Assembly (NCBI GenBank): GCA_017402895.1 | Contig: JAFPLG010000052.1 | Coordinates: 1-12,891, forward strand | Source of the DNA: Paludibacteraceae bacterium | GTDB lineage: Bacteria > Bacteroidota > Bacteroidia > Bacteroidales > Paludibacteraceae | DNA length: 12,891 nt | Direction: 5' to 3' | Part shown: positions 7,072 through 12,891 of the stretch, piece after piece | Numbering within the stretch: position 1 is the stretch's first letter | How the letters are laid out: each line of letters starts with the position of its first letter | Notes under the pieces: generated by a model | The model's input: only the letters and a program-made list of their open reading frames with translations | What the model was told of the DNA's origin: nothing | Database searches by the model: none | Program-made: the position numbers and the translations under genes

Positions 7072-8028
7072 CTACCACGCTAGGCTCGATGCGCCCAAAA
7101 TAGCGGCATCTGAGTCTTTCAGGTTGGAGATGGATACCGGAATCTTGCCCTTCCAGATAGGCATCAAGTTGGCATCCAGTGCCTCACGTATTGGATCCAT
7201 GATCCAGTGACCGGACTTCGTCAGACCACCAAACAGGATAATCGCCTCCGGACTGGAGAAATGCACAAAGTCAGCCAGTTTCTGGCCCAACAGATGACCC
7301 GTATAGTCAAAGATCTGCTTAGCAACAGCATCACCCTGCTCGGCAGCATCAAATACGTCCTTGGAGGTAATGTTATCAATATCAGCCACCTTGCGAAGCA
7401 GTGTCGGTTGGGTCGTAGCTGTCACGATCTCTTTGGCCGTACGGGCTACACCCGTTGCCGAAGCATATGCCTCGATACAGCCGTGCTGGCCGCAACCGCA
7501 GAGACGTCCCTTACCGGTATGGTCTATCTTGCAGTGACCAAGTTCACCGGCAAAACCATCGTGACCATAGAGCAACTTACCATCGATAACGATACCCGAG
7601 CCCACACCCGTTCCGAGCGTGATCACAATGAAGTTCTTCATACCACGTGCCGAGCCGTAGATCATCTCACCCTGAGCAGCCGCGTTAGCATCATTGGTAA
7701 TGGTGCACTTCACACCCATACGCTCGCTGATCAGCTTAGCAAACGGCACAACGCCTTTCCAGGGCAGGTTAGGAGCCTGCTCAATGCAGCCCGAATAGAA
7801 ATTAGCATTCGGAGCACCGCAACCTACACCTACGATATCACTCATCTCTATTCCCTCTGCCTCAACGAGTTTGCGCATCTCTGCACAAAGCACATCACAG
7901 TACTCGTTGATCTCCGGATACTGTTGCGTAGGAATACTACTACTGCGAATCACCTGGCCGTCTTCGCTAACTAAACCAAACTTGGTACCTGTACCTCCCA
8001 GGTCGATACCTAAAGCATACTTTTTCAT
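7072..8028 (-). CDS. ROK family sugar kinase (probable glucokinase)
   Basis: This 318-residue cytoplasmic kinase of the ROK family probably phosphorylates glucose (or another aldohexose) at C6 with ATP. The N-terminal phosphate-binding loop is 'GIDLGGTGTK' (D9-K16). The catalytic base is Asp113 in 'ITNDANAAAQGE'. The ROK signature follows: 'FAGELGHCKID' with zinc ligand H165, then 'CGCGQHGC' with C177, C179 and C184. The second nucleotide loop is 'TLGTGVGSGIVIDGKLLYG'. There is no DNA-binding helix-turn-helix, so it is a kinase rather than a ROK repressor. Length is normal for Bacteroidales glucokinases. It begins 24 bp after the DPP IV-type gene, across repeat D, and ends 20 bp before the deacetylase gene. 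Sugar specificity is inferred from family resemblance only. Confidence 0.93.
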   Translation of the reverse strand: MKKYALGIDLGGTGTKFGLVSEDGQVIRSSSIPTQQYPEINEYCDVLCAEMRKLVEAEGIEMSDIVGVGCGAPNANFYSGCIEQAPNLPWKGVVPFAKLISERMGVKCTITNDANAAAQGEMIYGSARGMKNFIVITLGTGVGSGIVIDGKLLYGHDGFAGELGHCKIDHTGKGRLCGCGQHGCIEAYASATGVARTAKEIVTATTQPTLLRKVADIDNITSKDVFDAAEQGDAVAKQIFDYTGHLLGQKLADFVHFSSPEAIILFGGLTKSGHWIMDPIREALDANLMPIWKGKIPVSISNLKDSDAAILGASSLAW

Positions 8029-8034
8029 GTTATA

Positions 8035-8062
8035 GAAATTTAAAATTACAAATTACAAGTTT
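8035..8062. repeat. Heptanucleotide direct repeat D (AAATTAC-type) at the S9 peptidase/ROK boundary
   Basis: Plus-strand units are gaaattt, aaaatta, caaatta, caagttt. The array contains the stop codon of the DPP IV-type gene (8055-8053) and its last Leu codon, and covers most of the 24-bp gap to the ROK start. The unit resembles that of repeat C. Confidence 0.7.
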
Positions 8063-10107
8063 TTCTGCAGGAAGCGCATCATACGATCGTGCATATGGCG
8101 AGCGTTACTGCGCTTACGTAGTTGATGGTTATCATCCGCATACAGCTGCATCTCAAACTGCTTACCGGCCTGAACCAATGCCTCGCTCAGCACCATGGTG
8201 TTCTGTACGTGCACGTTATCATCGGCCATGCCGTGAATCAATAGCAGTTCACCCTTCAGGTCGCCGGCTCGTTGCGTCAGGTCGCTCGTCTTATAGCCAA
8301 AATTCACCTGTGGACGACGCATAAAGCGCTCAGTATATCCCGTGTCGTACAATCTCCAATCCGTCACAGGCGCTATAGCGATACCGCAACGGAAAGGACT
8401 CGACGACTGGCACATCGTCATAATGGTCTGGAAACCACCGTAACTCCATCCAATCAGAGCCATCCGCGAAGCGTCCACATAGGTCTGCTCTCCAAGCCAC
8501 TCTGCTGAGGCAATTAGGTCTTCAGCCTCTTTGATACCCAGCTCCAAGTAGGTCTCGTTGCGCCATGCACGACCGCGACAGTCCGTACCTCTCGTATCTA
8601 CACATAGCACGACAAATCCCTCGCTTGCCGCATAGTATTCCCAACGTTTGCGCCAGCGGTTCAGCACACGCTGACTCTGGGGGCCCGAATACTGCATGAT
8701 CAATGCCGGATACTGCTTGCTGGCATCAAAATCCGCCGGACGAAGCATCCACGCATTCAGTTCCTTGCCCTGATGATTCTTGATAGTCAGAAATGCCATC
8801 TCCTTCAGCCCAAACTCGCTCCACGCTTGTTTCACCTGCTGATTGTCCTCCAGTACGCGTTGCTGCTTGAGCGAGGTGCCGCTCACCGAGTAGAGCGTGT
8901 ACCGATTCGGTTGGGTGGTCGACTGGAAGCAGATGATAGCTTGCTTACCGTCCTGACTCAATCGCATCGTATGCATTCCCTCCTCCGAGGTCAACTGTTT
9001 CGGAGCACCACCTTTCAGACTGACAGCATATATCTGGCGAGTCTGAGGCGTTGGAGCCGCTATATAAAAAACGGTGCCGGTCGATTCATCCACGCCGACA
9101 AGGGAGCATACATCCATTCCGTCCTGCGAAAGACGCTTCTGGATGATTCCTTGTTCCGAAGCTATGTATATCTGCCGCCAGCCGTCTTTCTCGCTCAGCA
9201 TCACAATGCGGTTGTCCTTCAACCAACGCCACTCGTCAAACAATGCGTAATCGATATAGTAGTTCTTGCCGTCTTCTCGATATAGGGGATGCATTACCGT
9301 ACTCTTCGCATTGCCCGAAAAGACGGTCATCTTCGTCTGGTCACGATTTACGGTCATGACAATCAGTTCTCCGGCACGATCGTTCTCGGTCTGCTTCTCT
9401 ACCGTCGGGTTGCTCCAACGCACGCGCGTTATATATTGTGTCGTATCGTTGCCCAGATCTATCTCACGCGTCTGCTTCGTACGGATGTCGTACACCCACA
9501 CGCTGGCTCGTGCATTCTCCGCACCAGCCTTTGGGTAGTAGAGCGAGTCTTGCACAGGGTACTGACCGTCCAGATAGTTCTCCCAGTAGTGAACCGGCAC
9601 ATGACGCTCGTCCAATCGAATAAAGGCCAGCTGCTTCGAGTCGGGCGAGAAAGCCATCAACGTAGTCTGACCAAACTCCTCTTCGTACAACCAGTCGCTC
9701 ACACCGTTGTATATGAACGGGTCTTCTGTATTCGTTACAGCCACTTCCGTTCCGAAATCAAGTTTATGGATATAAATATTACGGTCCTTGACAAAAGCCA
9801 CATACCGTCCGTTGGGCGATACCGTCACCTCTCTCACCGGCCCGCCGCCCATCTGCTTGCGCGACTGACGTTGAGTGTCATAAATATAGTAGTCTGCCAT
9901 GAACGAATGGCGAAAAATCTTCTGCTCATTTTCTTTCTCTATGCGATAACGGCGCTGCAGCGTATCGCCCAGAATCGAGTCCTGTTGCGTGGCAGAGATC
10001 GTCTTCGCATTGAATTTCCCACTCAGTATATCGTCCAACTTATCCGCACGCCCCACAAAGGGCAGCAGCAGACATAAACCGATAATCAATCCTCTTTGTA
10101 TCTTCAT
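8053..10107 (-). CDS. S9 family peptidase, dipeptidyl peptidase IV type
   Basis: The protein is 684 residues from the ATG at 10107, which gives a classical signal peptide (KIQRG, hydrophobic 'LIIGLCLLLPFVG', cleavage after 'RA'). An ATG at 10125 would add six residues and leave a very short leader from the promoter, so 10107 is preferred. DPP IV enzymes release X-Pro dipeptides from peptides, here in the periplasm. The N-terminal part (about 60-420) is an eight-bladed beta-propeller with the substrate amine-binding Glu motif in 'DWLYEEEFGQ' (E142-E144). The C-terminal alpha/beta hydrolase has Ser555 in 'IGWSYGGF', Asp629 in 'HGMADDNVH' and His661 in 'DDNHQL'. 'DWRLYDTGYTERFM' is also DPP IV-like. 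Length fits the family. It is the first gene of the five-gene minus-strand operon. A role in using protein or mucin peptides is inference. Confidence 0.95.
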   Translation of the reverse strand: MKIQRGLIIGLCLLLPFVGRADKLDDILSGKFNAKTISATQQDSILGDTLQRRYRIEKENEQKIFRHSFMADYYIYDTQRQSRKQMGGGPVREVTVSPNGRYVAFVKDRNIYIHKLDFGTEVAVTNTEDPFIYNGVSDWLYEEEFGQTTLMAFSPDSKQLAFIRLDERHVPVHYWENYLDGQYPVQDSLYYPKAGAENARASVWVYDIRTKQTREIDLGNDTTQYITRVRWSNPTVEKQTENDRAGELIVMTVNRDQTKMTVFSGNAKSTVMHPLYREDGKNYYIDYALFDEWRWLKDNRIVMLSEKDGWRQIYIASEQGIIQKRLSQDGMDVCSLVGVDESTGTVFYIAAPTPQTRQIYAVSLKGGAPKQLTSEEGMHTMRLSQDGKQAIICFQSTTQPNRYTLYSVSGTSLKQQRVLEDNQQVKQAWSEFGLKEMAFLTIKNHQGKELNAWMLRPADFDASKQYPALIMQYSGPQSQRVLNRWRKRWEYYAASEGFVVLCVDTRGTDCRGRAWRNETYLELGIKEAEDLIASAEWLGEQTYVDASRMALIGWSYGGFQTIMTMCQSSSPFRCGIAIAPVTDWRLYDTGYTERFMRRPQVNFGYKTSDLTQRAGDLKGELLLIHGMADDNVHVQNTMVLSEALVQAGKQFEMQLYADDNHQLRKRSNARHMHDRMMRFLQKNL

Positions 10108-10145
10108 ACTATTGATGTTTTCCATTTTTGTTTACAAATACCGTG

Positions 10146-10177
10146 CAAAGTTACGATTTTTTTCTTATTTGCGCAAA
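10146..10177 (-). promoter_or_regulatory. Bacteroides-type promoter for the DPP IV-type operon
   Basis: On the minus strand TTTG (10177-10174) is followed after exactly 20 bp by TAACTTTG (10153-10146). This matches the primary sigma factor consensus of Bacteroidota (TTTG, 19-21 bp, TAnnTTTG). Transcription should start near 10140, about 30 bases before the ATG at 10107. The -33 element lies inside the last codons of the upstream secreted-protein gene, so the operon has its own promoter. Confidence 0.85.
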
Positions 10178-11418
10178 TTAATTGTCTTTTTTCCGTTCTT
10201 TATGTGTATTTCATACACACCTATACGCAACACGTATGCTGAATCATCCTGGTACACCGCCTCTATTCCTTCATACCTTGGATGCGACCACCATTGGGGT
10301 GTCTGCTCCGGATCCGGAACTCGGTACAACGACCATACACGATTTGGATTATCGCCCAGCATGTAGTCATGCAGCCACGCTGCCTGTTGCTCCGCTTTCT
10401 GGAACAGTATCCATACCATGTCCCCTTCTTCCCAAGCTATAAACAGCCACGTGGAATCCGGCAACACGCGGTAGTGCCACGAAGAGGCCACTCTGGCCAG
10501 TTGCTTCATACCGGCATCATATCCCACGTAGGCATTCGACAAGTAGTTACGAATCGTACATGTCGTATCGGCTGTGTTGAAATCCAGATAATAGAGGTCG
10601 CTGGTGTATATCTCATTACCGCTCACGAGTTTCATCAATCCGTTCTCTACATCTTCGGTCAGCAGATATTCTCCCAGTTCCAGCACATAGAGTCCCGATT
10701 CCGGCTGCGTCTGCCGTTCCCACGTGGGTGGTTCTACATCTGTCCATACAGCCCATAGGTAGGTATCCTTCTTCGGAAAAAATCGTTCTCCAGCCTCCAG
10801 CAGATCGGGCTTTTCCTCTGTCTGCTCCGATATATCGCTTTGTGCCCAGCCGGCAAAGAACCATCCATCGTGGTCCGCTCTATCCGGCAGCAGTATGCCG
10901 CTACCGGGTTCTGTCTCGGTCAACACCTCGTTCTCTGAGTCAGAGAGAAGAGTCACACTATATGCCTGCGCATCGGCCACAGAGTACGTTATCTCGAATT
11001 TCTCCAGGTGGAGCGAGTTGGTTGTACCAACCACTTGTACCAACACATCACCCTCATCTAACGCTTTCTCGCCCTTCCAACCTATAGCCTGATAATTGGT
11101 ATTGTCATAACCGCCGAACCAGTCTTTGTAGGTTCCTTCATTCCTATAGAGCTGCTTGCCATCCGCCACTATAGTTATCACACCCGCTCCAGCTGTCTTA
11201 TTCGATCGCACGTACAGTCTCACTTGTTCCAGTTCCAATCCCTCCAGCCCGCTCAGCGTAAGCGTGGCGGTGTCGCCGGCACGTACATCTCCTTTTTGAT
11301 AGGTGCACGCATAACGGGCCTCCATACCGGATGGCGCCGTTCCCTCAATGCTTACGCTCGACTTAGTCTGAATCGTTAGCGTCATCACCGCACTCAGAAG
11401 AAATGAAGTTAATGTCAT
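10165..11418 (-). CDS. Secreted multidomain protein with Listeria-Bacteroides (InlB B-type) repeat, function unknown
   Basis: I do not recognise a specific family for the whole 417-residue protein. Its N-terminus 'MTLTSFLLSAVMTLTIQ' is hydrophobic and probably a secretion signal, though it lacks the usual basic start. Residues about 25-145 form a beta-rich domain ('TATLTLSGLEGLELEQVRLY...SNKTAGAG'). Residues about 150-228 look like one Listeria-Bacteroides repeat: 'GWFFAGWAQSD' followed by 'FFPKKDTYLWAVWTD'. Residues 235-365 form a second, Trp/Tyr-rich beta domain. The C-terminus 'GVYEIHIKNGKKTINLRK' resembles the short terminal beta segments of secreted Bacteroidales proteins, possibly a secretion or anchoring tail; that is a guess. 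It lies upstream of the DPP IV operon on the same strand and divergent from tRNA-Pro. No clear promoter was found. Confidence 0.8.
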   Translation of the reverse strand: MTLTSFLLSAVMTLTIQTKSSVSIEGTAPSGMEARYACTYQKGDVRAGDTATLTLSGLEGLELEQVRLYVRSNKTAGAGVITIVADGKQLYRNEGTYKDWFGGYDNTNYQAIGWKGEKALDEGDVLVQVVGTTNSLHLEKFEITYSVADAQAYSVTLLSDSENEVLTETEPGSGILLPDRADHDGWFFAGWAQSDISEQTEEKPDLLEAGERFFPKKDTYLWAVWTDVEPPTWERQTQPESGLYVLELGEYLLTEDVENGLMKLVSGNEIYTSDLYYLDFNTADTTCTIRNYLSNAYVGYDAGMKQLARVASSWHYRVLPDSTWLFIAWEEGDMVWILFQKAEQQAAWLHDYMLGDNPNRVWSLYRVPDPEQTPQWWSHPRYEGIEAVYQDDSAYVLRIGVYEIHIKNGKKTINLRK

Positions 11419-11550
11419 AAAAAAGTGTTTTTTTTAGCAAATCGCTTGCGTATGTCAAAAAAAAGCAGTAATTTTGCAGCCGCTTTCGAAGATGGGTAGT
11501 TCTTATCTCGCTCCGCTCGAACGATCTACTACCCGTTTCGTAAAGCTCAA
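11419..11550. other. Divergent intergenic region between secreted-protein gene and tRNA-Pro
   Basis: The region holds the tRNA promoter and the transcribed tRNA leader on the plus strand, and the A/T-rich upstream region of the secreted-protein gene on the minus strand. The latter includes a run of eight A (minus strand) at 11428-11435 preceded by an in-frame TAA (11436-11434). No protein-coding frame is supported. Confidence 0.6.
11446..11476 (+). promoter_or_regulatory. Bacteroides-type promoter of tRNA-Pro
   Basis: TTG (11446-11448) is followed after 20 bp by TAATTTTG (11469-11476), a full match to the TAnnTTTG -7 box, with an A-rich spacer. Transcription would start near 11483. This leaves a leader of about 68 bases before the mature tRNA. 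Confidence 0.8.
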
Positions 11551-11560
11551 CGGGTAGTAG
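11494..11560 (+). promoter_or_regulatory. Self-complementary tRNA leader with alternating pairings
   Basis: Segment 1 GGGTAGT (11494-11500) can pair with segment 2 ACTACCC (11528-11534). Segment 2, extended to 11526-11537, pairs perfectly over 12 bp with 11549-11560 (segment 3), which contains the 5' acceptor strand of the tRNA; the loop is 11 bases. Segment 3 must instead pair with the tRNA 3' acceptor strand (segment 4, 11618-11624) for the tRNA to fold. A TCGAAC loop-like stretch before segment 2 hints at a decayed tRNA copy. Confidence 0.6.
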
Positions 11561-11625
11561 TTCAGCCCGGTTAGAATGCCTGCTTTGGGAGCAGGAGGTC
11601 GTGAGTTCGAATCTCGCCTACCCGA
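11551..11625 (+). tRNA. tRNA-Pro (anticodon TGG)
   Basis: A full cloverleaf can be drawn. Acceptor stem CGGGTAG (11551-11557) pairs with CTACCCG (11618-11624), and A11625 is the discriminator. The D stem is GTTC/GAAT and the anticodon stem is CCTGC/GCAGG around loop TTTGGGA, with anticodon TGG at 11586-11588. The variable loop is AGGTC, and T stem GTGAG/CTCGC flanks TTCGAAT. The C1-G72 pair is normal for bacterial tRNA-Pro, and the anticodon with wobble U34 can read CCN codons. The 3' CCA is not encoded (the sequence continues CCG), so it must be added after processing. A promoter lies upstream and a terminator directly downstream, so it is a single-gene transcription unit. Confidence 0.97.
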
Positions 11626-11631
11626 CCGGGA

Positions 11632-11663
11632 GAGTCACCAGCATGGTGGCTCTTTCTTTTTTT
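11632..11663 (+). terminator. Rho-independent terminator of tRNA-Pro
   Basis: Stem GAGTCACCA (11632-11640) pairs with TGGTGGCTC (11644-11652) through nine pairs, one of them G-U, with loop GCA. It is followed by a T-rich run (11653-11663). It starts seven bases after the tRNA. In the opposite direction the hairpin lies just past the ribonuclease-like gene's stop but has no T run, so its effect there is uncertain. Confidence 0.9.
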
Positions 11664-12891
11664 CTACAGCACTACCGTCTCGCCTCTCGCCGGGTTCTCG
11701 ATGCCGCGGAAGCCGACCTCATACAAGTGGTCGCGGTACTCACTCTGCGCTTCTTCCTCACCATGCACCACAAACACCCTGCGCACGGCTTCTACGTTCA
11801 GACTATCCGTCAGATAGTCGGTCATCTCCTTCCAGTCACCATGTCCCGAGAAGCCTTCCAATTTGGTGATATGCGCCTTGATGCGGCGATCCATACCGAA
11901 GATACTAATCCACTGCAGTCCGGGCTTCTGGATACGAGCACCAAGGGAAGTCGGTGTACAATAACCCACAATCAGTATCGTGTTCCTCGGATCCGACACC
12001 TGGTTAGCCACGTGATGTTTGATACGTCCGGCCTCCATCATGCCGCTGGCCGAAATAATAATACAAGGTTCCTCGCTGTTGTTCAGGGCTTTCGACTCGC
12101 GTATATCCGTGATATAATGCAGCGTATTGAATCCAAACGGGTCGTCATCAAACCGCATCACGTCTTGTACATCTTCATTCAGTTCCGAGGTGTACATGCG
12201 GAAGATATGCGTCGCATTGACCGATAGAGGCGAATCAACATATACGTTTATCTTAGGCAAGTGCTGCTCGTTATACAGGTTGTTGAGCACATACACGATC
12301 TCCTGGGTACGCCCCACCGAGAAACTCGGGATAATCAGTTTTCCTTTCTTATATACGCACGTATCCTCCACGATGCCCAGCAGTTCCTCCTCGGTCACCA
12401 GTGCCTCATCGTGCAGACGATTTCCGTAGGTGGACTCACAGATGAGGTAGTCGCACTGCGGGAACCGTTCCGGAGAACGCAGGATATGACTCTTCTTGCG
12501 TCCGATATCACCGGTGTAAGCGATGCGTTTGCGTTCGCCGCCTTCCTCTATCTCCAGCGAACAGATGGCAGAGCCCAACATATGCCCCGAATTGGTGAAT
12601 GTCAGCCATACGCTGTCGCACACGCGGAACTTCCGTCCGTAACCGACGGTCACAAAGTGCTGCATCACGCCATCCACCTGCTGGTTGTCAAACAGCGGTT
12701 GGATACGGGGTTTGTGCAGTCGGTCCATCTTCTTGTTGTACCACCGTACATCCTGTGCTAGGATAAAAGCCGTATCGGCCAACATGATGGCACACAGGTC
12801 GCGCGTAGCCGGCGTAGAGATTATCTCGCCACGGAAACCCAGTTTGTAGATATAGGGCAATAAGCCCGAATGGTCAATATGCGCGTGCGAG
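11664..12891 (-). CDS. Beta-CASP metallo-beta-lactamase fold ribonuclease-like protein (5' end outside window)
   Basis: About 409 codons of a larger gene are present; the start lies right of the window. The TTG at 12860 is not a start, because the frame continues through 'HAHIDHSG', the metal-binding HxHxDH motif (12887-12870). Next come 'SGHMLGSA' (motif III His), 'IAYTGDIGRKK' (motif IV Asp), 'ICESTYGNR' (beta-CASP motif A Glu), 'PSFSVGRTQEIVYVL', 'VDSPLSVNAT', 'SASGMMEAGR' and 'GFSGHGDW' (motif C His). The end is 'RRVFVVHGEEEAQSEYRDHL', the RNA-specificity region. This is the CPSF73/RNase J superfamily, zinc-dependent enzymes that cut or trim RNA in the cytoplasm. All metal ligands visible here are intact. 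The exact RNA substrate is unknown. It is convergent with tRNA-Pro, its stop touching the terminator T run. Confidence 0.93.
   Translation of the reverse strand, partial: SHAHIDHSGLLPYIYKLGFRGEIISTPATRDLCAIMLADTAFILAQDVRWYNKKMDRLHKPRIQPLFDNQQVDGVMQHFVTVGYGRKFRVCDSVWLTFTNSGHMLGSAICSLEIEEGGERKRIAYTGDIGRKKSHILRSPERFPQCDYLICESTYGNRLHDEALVTEEELLGIVEDTCVYKKGKLIIPSFSVGRTQEIVYVLNNLYNEQHLPKINVYVDSPLSVNATHIFRMYTSELNEDVQDVMRFDDDPFGFNTLHYITDIRESKALNNSEEPCIIISASGMMEAGRIKHHVANQVSDPRNTILIVGYCTPTSLGARIQKPGLQWISIFGMDRRIKAHITKLEGFSGHGDWKEMTDYLTDSLNVEAVRRVFVVHGEEEAQSEYRDHLYEVGFRGIENPARGETVVL

Noticed and set aside
7207..7974. 255-codon plus-strand open frame
   Set aside because: Antisense shadow of the ROK kinase, whose motifs are all intact; the peptide has no recognisable domain.
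9289..10077. 262-codon plus-strand open frame
   Set aside because: Antisense to the DPP IV-type peptidase propeller; Arg/His/Leu-rich composition typical of a shadow frame.
6425..10177. The DPP IV to PnuC operon as a polysaccharide utilisation locus
   Set aside because: No SusC/SusD pair, glycoside hydrolase or sensor/regulator gene is present; the gene mix does not support a PUL.
11551..11663. tRNA-Pro 3' end as an integration site of a mobile element
   Set aside because: No integrase, no second copy of the tRNA 3' end in the window, and an ordinary terminator follows directly.
11601..12227. 208-codon plus-strand open frame starting inside tRNA-Pro
   Set aside because: Begins within the tRNA and runs antisense through the beta-CASP gene; no motif.

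Overview
The window reads as chromosomal DNA of a Bacteroidales (Bacteroidota) bacterium, probably gut-associated. Three things point that way. The two promoters I can see both have the Bacteroides-type TTTG / TAnnTTTG layout. The protein set is characteristic: a DPP IV-type S9 peptidase, a SbsA-type Ig-like lipoprotein with 'FASC' lipobox, a ROK glucokinase, and a secreted protein with a Listeria-Bacteroides repeat. Genes are tightly packed and lack Shine-Dalgarno sequences. Genus cannot be fixed from sequence alone.

Layout. (1) Positions 1-120 hold a minus-strand internal piece of a type I restriction subunit (HsdR-like). It is joined abruptly near 118-122 to the 3' third of a plus-strand C1 cysteine aminopeptidase (PepC/bleomycin hydrolase type). 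(2) A plus-strand run follows to 4057: a short YigZ/IMPACT-family protein, a PlsC-like acyltransferase, CoaD (pantetheine-phosphate adenylyltransferase) and an S41 C-terminal processing peptidase, with 1-40 bp spacings or overlaps. (3) A minus-strand operon converges on it with a 41-bp tail-to-tail overlap. In transcription order it is: DPP IV-type peptidase (from a clear promoter at 10177-10146), ROK sugar kinase, NodB-type polysaccharide deacetylase, Ig-like lipoprotein, PnuC-type vitamin transporter. (4) Upstream on the minus strand is a secreted multidomain protein of unknown function. (5) A tRNA-Pro(TGG) on the plus strand has its own promoter, an unusual self-complementary leader and an intrinsic terminator. 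(6) A minus-strand beta-CASP metallo-beta-lactamase ribonuclease-like gene runs off the right edge.

The plus-strand genes are housekeeping (CoA synthesis, phospholipid acylation, periplasmic proteolysis). The minus-strand operon mixes envelope and nutrient functions: peptide trimming, glucose phosphorylation, glycan deacetylation and vitamin uptake. I see no single pathway tying them together.

I found no complete new multi-gene system. The most unusual signal is a set of short heptanucleotide (7-bp period) direct-repeat arrays at gene ends or inside genes (926-980, 4366-4393, 6702-6729, 8035-8062), plus an 8-bp-spaced CTAG cluster at 7052-7071. They supply stop or start codons or in-frame insertions. 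Second is the tRNA-Pro leader, whose GGGTAGT / ACTACCC segments allow alternating 1:2, 2:3 and 3:4 pairings like an attenuator.
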